From contig NZ_JAUHHC010000006.1 of assembly GCF_030410485.1 (NCBI RefSeq), positions 62,001 through 126,000 of the forward strand: DNA of 64,000 bases, read 5' to 3'. Numbering within the stretch: the first letter of the stretch is position 1; every line of letters begins with the position of its first letter. Under the pieces are notes generated by a model. The model had not been told where the DNA came from. It searched no databases and saw nothing but the letters and a program-made list of their open reading frames with translations. Shown here in pieces: positions 19,372 through 27,812 of the stretch. Position numbers and translations under genes: made by a program. The DNA comes from Roseateles violae (GTDB lineage: Bacteria > Pseudomonadota > Gammaproteobacteria > Burkholderiales > Burkholderiaceae_C).

Positions 19372-21717
19372 TTAAACCTTGAGCTCCAGCCGTAAGCCCC
19401 AGGTGATGAAGGTCCGACCGCTGCTCTCGGTGCTGATGATCTTGTCCGGCGTCGCGACGATCGTGCCGTTGCTGTAGTCCAGCGGCGTCAGATTGGTCGC
19501 CGACAGGCGCAGCTGCGCGTTCGGGTTGAAGCTCCACAGCGCGAAGGCGTCGGTGACGACCTTCTTCGAGGTGCTGCTGGCCTGCAGCTCGGACTGGCGC
19601 ACTTCGTTGGACGGCGTGTAGTTGACGCTGGCGCCCCAGCTCAGCGGCAGGCTGCGCAGCCGGTAGTCGAAGCCCAGATTGGCCGTGCCGCGCGGCTGCT
19701 GGTCGAGCTTGTTGTTGGGGCCCGGGATTCCGTCGACGTTCGAGTGGAACAGGCTCAGATTGCTGCGGATATTGACCGGCCAGGCCTCGGCGATGAACTC
19801 GTCGACGCGGAACTTGGCCTCCAGCTCGATGCCATAGGTCTGCGCCGTGCCGATATTGCGCGGCCGCGAGACCCAGCGCTGCACCTCGGACCAGGACACG
19901 TCCTCCAGCTCGGTCGTGTTGCGGATCAGGTCCTTGATGTGGCGGGCGAAGACATTGGCGCTGAGCACGCCGCCCTTGCCCAGATAGCTCTCGTAGGCGA
20001 GGTCGATGCCGGTCGCCAGCTCGGGCCGCAGGTCCGGGTTGCCGGTGCGGTCCGGGTAGTTGGGCTCGTTGGGGCCGCAGCCGCCGTCCGGCGTGCAGGG
20101 GTATTGCGGATTGATGCCGGGCCGCGCGATCAGGTCGTTCAGATTGGGCGACTTGTAGCTGCGCGTCAGGCTGGCGCGGATCTGGTCGCGGCTTTTCTCG
20201 CTGAACTTCCAGACCCCGTGCAAGAGCGGCGTCCAGACGGTCGAGCGGTTGCTGACCTTGTAGTTGGCCGCCGTGCTGCGGGTCGCTATGGTCTCGCCGC
20301 GCAGGCCGGCGTAGAAGGACCATTGCTTGCCGACGTTCCACTCGTCCTGCAGATAGCCGGCCAGGCGCGAGGTCGAGGCCTCGAGGTTGTCGCCGAAGTC
20401 GGCCAGCTCGGGCCGCGGCAGGCCGTTCTGCAGGCTGACTCGGGTCTGCTCGCGCGCGGTGCCCTCGCCCTCGAGGCCACCGACCAGGCTGTGCTCGTTT
20501 TCCAGCTGGCGCGAATACTTGCCGGTCAGGTTCCAGGACTTGTCGCGGCTGTTGATCGTGTCGTCCTGGTTGCGCACCGGTGCGCCGCCCAGGTATTCCT
20601 GGCGGAAGCTGTGCTGCTGCGAGTCGGCGCCGCCGACGCTGCCGCGCAGCTCGACCCGGCTGTCCTCGCCGAGCCGCTTCATGCCCTGCACATTCAGGCG
20701 CAGCACCGTGTTGCGGCCCTCGCCATTCGTCTGCGCCTTGTCGAAGCCGACGCAGGGGATGGAGCTGGCCGGGTCGCCCAGCGCCGCATCGCAATTGCTC
20801 TGCTGCTGCGTGAACTGGCTGCCGGTGCTGCCCCTGCCGGCCAGCAGAAAGGGCTGGATGGACAAGGTGTCGCCGCCGTCGAAGCGCCATTGCAGGCGCG
20901 CATTGATGTTGATCCCGCGGCGCGATTCCTCGCTCTGGCCCAGCGTCGTCAGCGTGCTCTGGCGGCCGCTGGCCGGCAGCAAGGTCGTCGCCACCGTGTT
21001 GATGTCGTCGATGCGTTCCATGCCCATCGCATTGACGGTCAGGTTGTAGGCGCCGCCATGCTCGTCGAGCTTGTCGTTGCGGGTCCAGCCGAAGTTCGGC
21101 TGCAGCCGGCCGCGCTCGGACGAGAGGCCCAGGCGCACATCGTTCATCTTCTTCTGCAGCGCCTGGCGCAAGACGACATTGATCGTGCCGGCCACGGCGC
21201 GGGCGCCGTATTCGGCCGAGGGCGCGCGCAGAATCTCGATGCGCTCGACCTGGTCCGGCGGCAGCTGGTCCAGCGAGAAGCCCGGCGGCATGCGCTCGCC
21301 GTCGACGAGGATCTGCGTGTAGCCGCCGCCCATGCCGCGCATGCGGATGTCGCCGCCGCGGCCGGGCCGGCCGCCGGTGGTCACGCCGGGCAGGCGCTTC
21401 AGCACCTCGCCCAAGGTGCTGTCGCCGAAGCGCTCGATCTCCTCGCGGCCGATGACGATCTTGGCCGCCGTCGAGGCGCGCCGCACCGCCTCGTCGCTGG
21501 GCTGGCCGCTGACCTCGACGCGCTGCAGCTGCGCCTTGCCGTCCTTCTCGGGCGCCGTCGCGCTGGCGGGCCTGGCCGGCGGCTTGGCCGCCGCCTCCTC
21601 GCTGATCTGCGCCCACAGCGCGCCGGGCGCGGCCAGGGCAAGCAGCAGGGCCAGGTTCAGCGGCCTCGGCGCCGGCAGGCGCGAGGGGCGGGGAGCGGGA
21701 ACGGAGCGGGGCGACAC
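19372..21717 (-). CDS. TonB-dependent outer membrane receptor, ligand unknown
   Basis: A large outer membrane beta-barrel with a plug. After a signal peptide ending APGALWAQ come VEVSGQPSDEAVRRAS, IERFGDSTLGEVLKRLPGV, RGGDIRMRGMGGGYTQILVDGERMP and VERIEILRAPSAEYGARAVAGTINV, all plug-domain hallmarks. The barrel ends TFITWGLRLELKV. No ATG is available in frame at the start: GTG at 21717 gives a plausible 38-residue signal peptide, while TTG at 21780 adds a Ser/Thr/Pro-rich extension. Neither has a good ribosome site. No TonB, ExbB/D or regulator gene is nearby, so the ligand is unknown. RsgA is upstream on the same strand. Confidence 0.88.
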   Translation of the reverse strand: MSPRSVPAPRPSRLPAPRPLNLALLLALAAPGALWAQISEEAAAKPPARPASATAPEKDGKAQLQRVEVSGQPSDEAVRRASTAAKIVIGREEIERFGDSTLGEVLKRLPGVTTGGRPGRGGDIRMRGMGGGYTQILVDGERMPPGFSLDQLPPDQVERIEILRAPSAEYGARAVAGTINVVLRQALQKKMNDVRLGLSSERGRLQPNFGWTRNDKLDEHGGAYNLTVNAMGMERIDDINTVATTLLPASGRQSTLTTLGQSEESRRGININARLQWRFDGGDTLSIQPFLLAGRGSTGSQFTQQQSNCDAALGDPASSIPCVGFDKAQTNGEGRNTVLRLNVQGMKRLGEDSRVELRGSVGGADSQQHSFRQEYLGGAPVRNQDDTINSRDKSWNLTGKYSRQLENEHSLVGGLEGEGTAREQTRVSLQNGLPRPELADFGDNLEASTSRLAGYLQDEWNVGKQWSFYAGLRGETIATRSTAANYKVSNRSTVWTPLLHGVWKFSEKSRDQIRASLTRSYKSPNLNDLIARPGINPQYPCTPDGGCGPNEPNYPDRTGNPDLRPELATGIDLAYESYLGKGGVLSANVFARHIKDLIRNTTELEDVSWSEVQRWVSRPRNIGTAQTYGIELEAKFRVDEFIAEAWPVNIRSNLSLFHSNVDGIPGPNNKLDQQPRGTANLGFDYRLRSLPLSWGASVNYTPSNEVRQSELQASSTSKKVVTDAFALWSFNPNAQLRLSATNLTPLDYSNGTIVATPDKIISTESSGRTFITWGLRLELKV

Positions 21718-21819
21718 GGTGGACGGCGAGGGCGTTGTTGCAGGATGCGGCGGGGCCGAAGCATCGCATGGAAGCAGCAAGCGACGGGCCGCGCAGCGCC
21801 CGGTTTTTAACTTCTTTAC

Positions 21820-21836
21820 GGGGCGCTGTGCGCCCC
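21820..21836. repeat. perfect hairpin between rsgA and the TonB receptor
   Basis: GGGGCGC, loop TGT, GCGCCCC makes a 7-bp GC stem. Neither side has a run of T, so it is a weak terminator at best; it may slow or process transcripts between the two genes. Confidence 0.5.
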
Positions 21837-21867
21837 GCGCGGGCCGGCGTGACCGATTGCGCAGTGC

Positions 21868-22950
21868 TCATTCCCCACGCTTGGCCTTCAGCGAGGCCGC
21901 CGCCTCGCGGCCGCGCGCCTTCCACAGCGCCAGCCGCTCGCGCCGGTCCTGCTGCGTCATCTGCTCGCGCGCCGCCTCGCGCTGCAGCTTCTGATAGCTC
22001 TTCAGCCGTGCCGGATGCAGCTGTGCCCGCACCGCGCAGCCGGGCTCGCCGCCATGGCTGCAGTTGCGGTAGCGGCAGGCGCCGGCCAGACGCGTCACAT
22101 CGTCGAAGGCGGCGCCGACCTCGGCGCTGCTGGCGTCCAGCTGCAGGCCGCGCAGCCCCGGCGTGTCGATGATGCAGGCGCCGCCGGGCAGGCGATGCAG
22201 GCTGCGCGCGGTGGTGGTGTGGCGGCCGCGGCTGTCGTCCGCGCGCACGCTGCCGGTGTCCTGCAGCGTGGCCTCGCACAGCGCGTTGCTCAGCGTCGAC
22301 TTGCCGGCGCCGCTGGAGCCCAGCAGCACCAGGGTCTGGCCCGTGCCCAGCCAAGGCGCCAGCCGCGCGCGCGTGGCCGCGGCCGCCGTGCCGTCGACGG
22401 CCACGATGTCCAGCACCGCCGCAGGGCTCTGTGCCAGATGCGCGCGCAGCGTGGCGACGCGCCCGTCCACGTCCGGGCAGAGATCGGCCTTGCTCAGCAG
22501 CAGCAGCGCCGGCACGCCGGCCGCATGGCACAGCACCAGATAGCGGTCCAGCCGCGCCGGATTGAAATCGTGGTCCAGCCCCATCACCAGCAGGGCCAGA
22601 TCGACATTGCTGACCAGCGGCTGGCGCCGGCCCTCGGGGTCGCGGCGCGCGATCTGGCTCAGCGGCGTCAGGCGCTGCTGCACCCAGCATTCGCCCTGCG
22701 CGTTGCGGCGGGCCAGCAGCCAGTCGCCGACGGCCAGGGCCTCGCCGTCGGCCAGCAGCGCTTCGCGCAGCGCCGGCAGCGCGCGCGCCTCGCAGCGGCC
22801 GGTGGCGCCGATCAGGCCCAGGCGCTCGCGCTGGACTTCGGCCAGGCGCCAGAGTTCGGTATCGGGCTCCAGTTCCCGATCGAGTTGAGACAGCAGTGAA
22901 AGGTTCAGGCCCAGCGGACGCAAGGCCTCGATGAGAGAAGAGTCGAGCAT
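21868..22950 (-). CDS. rsgA: ribosome small-subunit-dependent GTPase A
   Basis: A 360-residue circularly permuted GTPase that helps 30S maturation. Order of G motifs is G4 (LLLSKADL), then G1 (GSSGAGKSTLSNAL) and G3 (DTPG), with a TTxR-type switch (GRHTTTARSLH). The C-terminal zinc cluster is visible in CRYRNCSHGGEPGCAV. The N-terminal OB part (about 20-100) is present. I start at the ATG at 22950; an in-frame upstream start at 23148 would pass through a possible leader region and is low-complexity. The protein looks like the YjeQ/RsgA paralogue group often found as a second copy. Confidence 0.9.
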   Translation of the reverse strand: MLDSSLIEALRPLGLNLSLLSQLDRELEPDTELWRLAEVQRERLGLIGATGRCEARALPALREALLADGEALAVGDWLLARRNAQGECWVQQRLTPLSQIARRDPEGRRQPLVSNVDLALLVMGLDHDFNPARLDRYLVLCHAAGVPALLLLSKADLCPDVDGRVATLRAHLAQSPAAVLDIVAVDGTAAAATRARLAPWLGTGQTLVLLGSSGAGKSTLSNALCEATLQDTGSVRADDSRGRHTTTARSLHRLPGGACIIDTPGLRGLQLDASSAEVGAAFDDVTRLAGACRYRNCSHGGEPGCAVRAQLHPARLKSYQKLQREAAREQMTQQDRRERLALWKARGREAAASLKAKRGE

Positions 22951-23101
22951 GATGATGGTTTCGACGAACGAATCCAGAAGGAGCCCGCGGCGCGCACGGC
23001 AAGGCCGCGCCCGCGCAGGCGGGTGGCAATCGGAGGGTTCGGTCGTCGGCCGCGACGAGGAGGGCGCGGCGGCTCGGGGGCGAAAGACGCCCCGGGGAGT
23101 C

Positions 23102-23158
23102 TTAGCGCGACAGCAGCAAGGCGGCCGACGAGCGCAGGGCAAGATCATTTGCAGCCAT
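23102..23158 (-). CDS. possible 18-residue leader peptide upstream of rsgA
   Basis: ATG at 23158 preceded by AAGGAGT at an ideal distance opens an 18-codon frame, MAANDLALRSSAALLLSR, ending in TAA. It is followed by a GGGGCG/CGCCCC hairpin (loop near 23087) and then about 120 nt before the rsgA start. The strong ribosome site and the hairpin soon after the stop resemble a translated leader. It could also be a short leaky ORF with no role. No regulatory amino-acid run is obvious apart from a Leu/Ser/Arg bias. Confidence 0.4.
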   Translation of the reverse strand: MAANDLALRSSAALLLSR

Positions 23159-23245
23159 GGCGGACTCCTTGTTGTGTGTGGAAGGGATGCGCAGTGTGCC
23201 CAGCCGCGGGGGCCGCGGTCAAGTGCCGGACGTCAAAGCGGCGCC

Positions 23246-23281
23246 ACAAAAGCAAAGGGCCAAGCCTTGCGGCATGGCCCT
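23246..23281 (-). terminator. intrinsic terminator, probably of the MFS gene
   Basis: Read on the minus strand, AGGGCCA and TGGCCCT (23275-23281 and 23256-23262) with an inner GCC/GGC pair form the stem, followed by TTGCTTTTG. It is 165 nt after the MFS stop and just before the possible leader of rsgA. Confidence 0.6.
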
Positions 23282-23445
23282 GTTGACTTCCGGACACCCG
23301 CGACGAATCGTGGGGACGGTTTCCGCGGCGCTGGTCACGGGTTCCAGTACTCTGCCCAATCTGCAGCCGGTTTCTCGCCTTGGATGCCTTGCATTGTGCC
23401 CGCGATTCGTGACGGCTTTTTGACGAAAAGCAAGGGGTTTTCCCT

Positions 23446-24723
23446 TCAGTTCTTCTTCGGCTCGGCCGGGCGGCGGATCGCCATCGCCATCAGCGCCGCT
23501 GCCATGCAGGCCGCGCCGGCCGCGTACAGAGCCGGGGAATAGCTGAGCAGCACGCTGCGGCTCAGGCCCGCGCCCCAGGCGGCCACCGCCGCGCCGATCT
23601 GATGCGCGGCGAAGACCCAGCCGAAGACCAGGCCGACCCGCTCGGGCCCGAAGGTCTGGGCGGCCAGGCGCACCGTCGGCGGCACGGTGGCGATCCAGTC
23701 CAGGCCGTAGAACAGCGCGAACAGCGAGAGGCCGGTGAGCGTGTAGTCGGCCTGCGGCAGCCACAGCAGGGACAGGCCGCGCAGGCCGTAGTACCAGAAC
23801 AGTAGCTTGCGGGCGTCGTAGCGGTCGCTCAGCCAGCCCGAGGCGATCGTGCCGACCAGATCGAAGGCGCCCATCATCGCCAGCACCGAGGCGGCCGGCA
23901 CCGCGGCCAGCCCCTGGTCGCCGCACAGCGAGATGAAATGCGTCTGCACCAGGCCATTGGTCGACAGGCCGCAGATGAAGAAGCTGCCGAACAGCAGCCA
24001 GAAGGTGGGCTGCGTGGCCGCCTCGCGCAGCGCGGTGAACGGCGCCGTCACGCGCATCGGCGGCGGCACCGGCACCGGCGGCGCATCGGGCGCGGCGCCG
24101 AAGGCGGCCAGGCCGAGATCGGCCGGGCGGTCCTTCATCAGCGTCCAGACCAGGGCCATCACCGCCAAGCAGATCAGGCCCAGCGGCAGCAGCGGCGCGC
24201 GCCAGCCCCAGTGCTCGATCATCCAGGCGGCGATCGGCAGGCAGGCCAGCTGGCCGGTGGCGGCACTGGCGGTCAAGAGGCCCATCACCAGGCCGCGGCG
24301 CGTCGCGAACCAGCGGTTCGAGACCACGGCGCCCAGCACCAGGGCCGTCATGCCGCTGCCCAGGCCCAGCAGCAGGCCCCACAGCAGCACCAGCTGCCAG
24401 AGCTCGCTGATGCCGGCCGCCAGCAGCATGCCGCCGCCGACCAGGGCCAGCGCCATGCACATCACCGCGCGCAGGCCGAAGCGGTCCATCAGCACGGCGG
24501 CAAAAGGCCCCATCAGGCCGAACAGCGCGAAGCGCAGCGCCAGCGCGGAGGAGATGTCGCCGGTGCTCCAGCCGAACTCGCGCGCCAGCGGCTGCAGCAT
24601 CGCGCCGGGCAGGCCCAGCGCCGCCGACATGAACAGCATGGTCAGAAAGGTGAGGCCGGCGATGACCCAGGCGAAATGGAGGCGGCGCCTTTGCAGCCAG
24701 GGCGAGAGGGCGGTTGCGAGCAT
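23446..24723 (-). CDS. MFS transporter
   Basis: A 425-residue major facilitator with 12 predicted membrane segments in two halves separated by a Pro/Val-rich cytoplasmic loop (about residues 195-215). Features include FALFGLMGPFAAVLMDRFGLR in the loop 2-3 region and LVFGWVFAAHQIGAAVAAWGAG in the C half. It resembles the monocarboxylate/oxalate-formate-type MFS branch. It is divergent from a TetR gene with a 9-bp inverted repeat between, so it is probably repressed by that regulator and induced by its ligand. Substrate unknown. Confidence 0.88.
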   Translation of the reverse strand: MLATALSPWLQRRRLHFAWVIAGLTFLTMLFMSAALGLPGAMLQPLAREFGWSTGDISSALALRFALFGLMGPFAAVLMDRFGLRAVMCMALALVGGGMLLAAGISELWQLVLLWGLLLGLGSGMTALVLGAVVSNRWFATRRGLVMGLLTASAATGQLACLPIAAWMIEHWGWRAPLLPLGLICLAVMALVWTLMKDRPADLGLAAFGAAPDAPPVPVPPPMRVTAPFTALREAATQPTFWLLFGSFFICGLSTNGLVQTHFISLCGDQGLAAVPAASVLAMMGAFDLVGTIASGWLSDRYDARKLLFWYYGLRGLSLLWLPQADYTLTGLSLFALFYGLDWIATVPPTVRLAAQTFGPERVGLVFGWVFAAHQIGAAVAAWGAGLSRSVLLSYSPALYAAGAACMAAALMAMAIRRPAEPKKN

Positions 24724-24753
24724 GTCGGGTTCACCTCGGGTTATTGATTGGCA

Positions 24754-24780
24754 TCGTCATCATAAGTGTTTTGATGACGA
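24754..24780. promoter_or_regulatory. palindromic operator between MFS and TetR genes
   Basis: TCGTCATCA and TGATGACGA form a perfect 9-bp inverted repeat separated by 9 nt, in the middle of the 117-nt divergent region. It also overlaps the AT-rich part that should hold the MFS promoter. This is the expected geometry for TetR autoregulation. Confidence 0.75.
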
Positions 24781-24840
24781 CCATACTCAAAAAAGGGTGG
24801 CCGGCCTAGAATGAGACCCTGTGCAACAGGAGTCGACACG

Positions 24841-25440
24841 ATGAAGGTCTCGAAGGAACAGGCCAGCGCCAACCGCCAGACCATTCTCGAAACGGCGGCG
24901 CGGCTCTACCGTGAGCGCGGCTTCGACGGGGTCGGCGTCGCCGAGATCACGCGCGAGGCCGGCTTCACCCATGGCGGTTTCTACGGCCATTTCGAATCGA
25001 AGGAGGCGCTGGCCGCCGAGGCCTGCGAGTTGGCCTTCGCGGCGCCGCTGGCGCGGCTGCGGGCGAGCCTGGACAAGCATGGCGGCGATGCGCGGCCCTA
25101 TTTCCAGAACTATCTGCGACCGCAGCACCGCGACGCGGCCGGCCAGGGCTGCCCGATGCCGGCGCTGGCGGCCGACGCGGCGCGCGCGCCGGGGCCGATC
25201 GCCGACGCGCTGACGCGCGGCATCGCCGCCTATCTGGAAACCTTGGCCGGACAGCGGCCCGACGGCACACGCACCGAGGCGCCGGACGCGGCCGACAAGG
25301 CGCGTGCCATCCTCAGCCTGTCGGCCCTGGTCGGCGGCATGGTGCTGGCGCGCGCGACGGCCGCCGGCGCGCCGGCGCTGTCGGACGAGATCCTGGCCAG
25401 CCTGCAGCAGCAGCTCGGCGACTGCTGGGGCCGGGCCTAG
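24841..25440 (+). CDS. TetR-family transcriptional regulator
   Basis: A 199-residue regulator with an N-terminal TetR HTH: ILETAARLYRERGFDGVGVAEITREAGFTHGGFYGHFESKEAL (split over residues about 15-58). The ligand domain carries PALAADAARAPG, a segment seen in AcrR/NemR-like repressors with TetR_C_16-type C-termini. I start at ATG 24841 after CAGGAGTC. A GCCTAGAAT box sits about 30 nt upstream as a possible -10. It is divergent from the MFS gene and probably represses it. Confidence 0.88.
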   Translation: MKVSKEQASANRQTILETAARLYRERGFDGVGVAEITREAGFTHGGFYGHFESKEALAAEACELAFAAPLARLRASLDKHGGDARPYFQNYLRPQHRDAAGQGCPMPALAADAARAPGPIADALTRGIAAYLETLAGQRPDGTRTEAPDAADKARAILSLSALVGGMVLARATAAGAPALSDEILASLQQQLGDCWGRA

Positions 25441-25452
25441 GAGTCTGGGCGC

Positions 25453-25842
25453 TCAGGCCTGCGGCAGCGCCGCGATGCACTCCACCTCGACCCGCGCGCC
25501 CAGGGCCAGGCCGCTGGCGCCGAAGGCGCTGCGCGCCGGCAGCGGCAGCTCGCCGAAGAAGGCCTTGTAGACCTCGTTGAAGGCCGGCCACTCGGCCATA
25601 TCGGCCAGCATCACCGTGCAGCGGAGCAGATGCTGCAGATCGAGGCCCTGGCCGCGCAGCACGGTGCGGATGTTCTCCATCGTCTGGCGCGCCTCGGCCG
25701 CGATGCCGCCGGGCACCAGCTCCAGCCGGCCGGGGATGTTGCCCAGCGCGCCGGAGAGGAACAGCAGATGGCCGACCCGCGTGCCCTCGGGAAAGGGCAC
25801 GCCGGCGGGCAGGACCTGGCCGGAGTTGAAATGTTCGATCAT
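25453..25842 (-). CDS. RidA-family protein
   Basis: A 129-residue YjgF/YER057c/UK114 protein. FLSGALGNIPG, AEARQTMENIRTVL, RCTVMLADMAEWPAFNEVYKAFFGE and the final ARVEVECIAAL are standard. RidA members hydrolyse reactive enamine/imine intermediates formed by PLP enzymes or oxidases. The catalytic Arg of true RidA is normally in CRxTV; here RCTVML is the matching segment. It overlaps the amidohydrolase stop by 4 nt and ends an operon with a dipeptidase and an MFS transporter, suggesting it clears an enamine formed when an amino-acid derivative is broken down. Confidence 0.9.
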   Translation of the reverse strand: MIEHFNSGQVLPAGVPFPEGTRVGHLLFLSGALGNIPGRLELVPGGIAAEARQTMENIRTVLRGQGLDLQHLLRCTVMLADMAEWPAFNEVYKAFFGELPLPARSAFGASGLALGARVEVECIAALPQA

Positions 25843-27812
25843 GGCTTGGCGATTCCGAGGGCTTGCTCGAGCGCGAGCGGGTCGATGATGCGCCCGCCCT
25901 TGATCGTGCGGTGGATCTTGCGGATGTCGGCGATGTTCGTCAGCGGGTCGCCGTCGACCAGGATCAGGTCGGCGCGCTTGCCGGGCGCGATCACGCCGCG
26001 GTCGAACTCGGCGCCGAGCACGCGCGCCGGCCCCAGCGTCGCCAGGCGCAGCACCTCGGCATTCGGGATGCCGGCCTGCACATAGAGCTCCAGATCGCGG
26101 TGCAGGCTGTAGCCGGCGAAGGCGTCGGTGCCCGGCATCAGCGGCACGCCGGCCTCGTGCAGGCGCTTGAGCATGCGCAGGAAGCCGGGCAGGGCCTTGG
26201 CATAGTCGGCCTCGTGGCCGGCCGGCACGGCGACGGCGCCCGACAGCGCCTGGCGCCGTGCGACGATGGGGAAGCGCTGCACCACCGGCCGCAGTGCCGG
26301 CGCCGCCTTGGCCGGCTCGCCGGAGAACAGGCCCTCCAGGGTCACCATGGTCGGATCGAGCACGGTGCCGTGGCGGCGCAGCAAGGCGACGAACTCGGCG
26401 AAGCGCGGCTGGTCCAGATCGAAGGCGCCGATCTTCTGGGCGGCCACCGTGTAGCGGTCCTTGCCGCGCGTCTCCTGGAACTCGGGGAAGAAGTTCAGGA
26501 GGATGAAGTTCAGGTGCTGTATCTCGTCGGCGCCGGCCTCGATGAACTGCCGGGCCGTCGCATAGGCCGGCACATGGCCGCTGACGCGCAGGCCGCGCGC
26601 ATGGGCGCGCTCGGCGGTCGGCGCGATCAGCGTCGGCGGGTAGGAGGAATAGATCTTGATCTGCTCGTAGCCGCGGTCGGCATACCAGTCGACGGCGGCC
26701 AGCGCCTTCTCGACGCTGTCGATGCGCACATCGGTCGGACCGGCCAGCGGGCCGGTGCCCTCCATGATGCCGGCCAGCACGACCCGCGGACCGAGCTCGG
26801 TGCCGGCGTCGAAGCGCCTGACGCGCGCCAGCAGCGCCTCGTTGTCATTGGCCATATCGCGCGCGCTGGTGACGCCGGCGATCAGGTCGAACACGCCGTC
26901 GACGCCGCTGAAATGCTGGTGCACGTCCCACAGCCCCGGCATCAGCAAGCGGCCGCGTGCATCGATCACCTCGCCGCTGGCCGGCGCGGCGAGCTTGGCG
27001 TCCTCGTCGACCTGCACGATGCGATCGCCGACGATGCGCACGCTGACCCGCTCGCGCACGCTCAAGTCGCGCGGGTCGAACAGCCGCGCATTGCGGATCA
27101 GCAGCGTGCCGCCGGCCGGCGTGCGCAGATGCGTGCGCGCCAGCTCGGCATGCCAGGCCTGGGCGGCGGCGTCCTGCGCGGCCATCAGCTGCCCGCGCAC
27201 GGCCAGCAGCTCGGGCGGCAGGGTCTCCAGCCAGTCGGTCAGCACGGCGGCGGTGCTGCCGTCGGCATGCAGCCAGATCGGCGTCGGCATGAAGTCCAGG
27301 CCGGCGATGTGATAGAGGGTCAGGTCCTGCCCATTGAGCTGCAGCGTCTGCAGCCGGCGCAGGCTCGCCTCGCCGCCGGGCAGCAGCGCCAGCTTGTGGC
27401 CGGGCGCCTTCAAGAGCGCGCGCGCCAGCACCGCCTGGTATTCCGGCGGCGCGTTGGCCGGCAGGTAGAAGGCCGGCGTCGCCGTCTGCGCCTGCTCGCC
27501 GCGGTCGACGCGGTTGTGCCAGCTGAGCCGCCCGCCGGCGGCCTCGAAGCGCTCCTCGATCGGCGCATGCCAGTAGTCCAGGCCCCGGGCCTCGTAGCGC
27601 AGCGGCAGGCCCTTCTCGTCCAGCGTCCAGCTGGCCTTCAGCTGATCGCCGCGGCCGCGGTCGGCATAGCGGTAGTCGACCGTGGTCGTGGCGGCAGCGA
27701 CGTCGACCGTCTGCGTGCCGGCCGCCTGGCCGTGGATCTGCACCTTGTCCTCGCGCGCCTGGGCCGCGCCCATCAGCAGCAGGGCGGCCAGCAGCATGGT
27801 GGTCTTCTTCAT
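25839..27812 (-). CDS. secreted metal-dependent amidohydrolase with long N-terminal domain
   Basis: A 657-residue exported protein. Residues 1-19 are a signal peptide (LLMGAAQA). About 20-225 form a beta-rich domain I do not recognise. From about 235 on is an amidohydrolase: GTLLIRNARLFDPRD, DVHQHFSG (HxH metal ligands), IKIYSSYPP (probable carbamylated Lys), GHVPAYA and IQHLNFI (two His ligands), MPGTDAFAGYS (Asp ligand) and the closing GKRADLILVDGDPL. The set matches imidazolonepropionase/prolidase-like Xaa-Pro or organophosphate-type amidohydrolases. It is coupled by 4-nt overlaps to RidA and to the M19 dipeptidase. Confidence 0.88.
   Translation of the reverse strand: MKKTTMLLAALLLMGAAQAREDKVQIHGQAAGTQTVDVAAATTTVDYRYADRGRGDQLKASWTLDEKGLPLRYEARGLDYWHAPIEERFEAAGGRLSWHNRVDRGEQAQTATPAFYLPANAPPEYQAVLARALLKAPGHKLALLPGGEASLRRLQTLQLNGQDLTLYHIAGLDFMPTPIWLHADGSTAAVLTDWLETLPPELLAVRGQLMAAQDAAAQAWHAELARTHLRTPAGGTLLIRNARLFDPRDLSVRERVSVRIVGDRIVQVDEDAKLAAPASGEVIDARGRLLMPGLWDVHQHFSGVDGVFDLIAGVTSARDMANDNEALLARVRRFDAGTELGPRVVLAGIMEGTGPLAGPTDVRIDSVEKALAAVDWYADRGYEQIKIYSSYPPTLIAPTAERAHARGLRVSGHVPAYATARQFIEAGADEIQHLNFILLNFFPEFQETRGKDRYTVAAQKIGAFDLDQPRFAEFVALLRRHGTVLDPTMVTLEGLFSGEPAKAAPALRPVVQRFPIVARRQALSGAVAVPAGHEADYAKALPGFLRMLKRLHEAGVPLMPGTDAFAGYSLHRDLELYVQAGIPNAEVLRLATLGPARVLGAEFDRGVIAPGKRADLILVDGDPLTNIADIRKIHRTIKGGRIIDPLALEQALGIAKP

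Larger units (their letters stand above)
22951..23445. other. 495-nt intergenic region between rsgA and the MFS gene
   Basis: No full-length gene is supported here. On the minus strand it holds, in order towards rsgA, a terminator-like hairpin (23246-23281), a possible promoter TTGACC and CACACT near 23200-23225, an 18-codon ORF with a strong ribosome site, and a GC hairpin around 23075-23100. These suggest a long rsgA leader. Plus-strand frames in this stretch look like shadows. Confidence 0.5.

Noticed and set aside
19744-21810. 688-codon plus-strand frame opposite the TonB receptor
   Set aside because: The receptor has clear plug and barrel motifs; the opposite frame is an artefact of codon bias.
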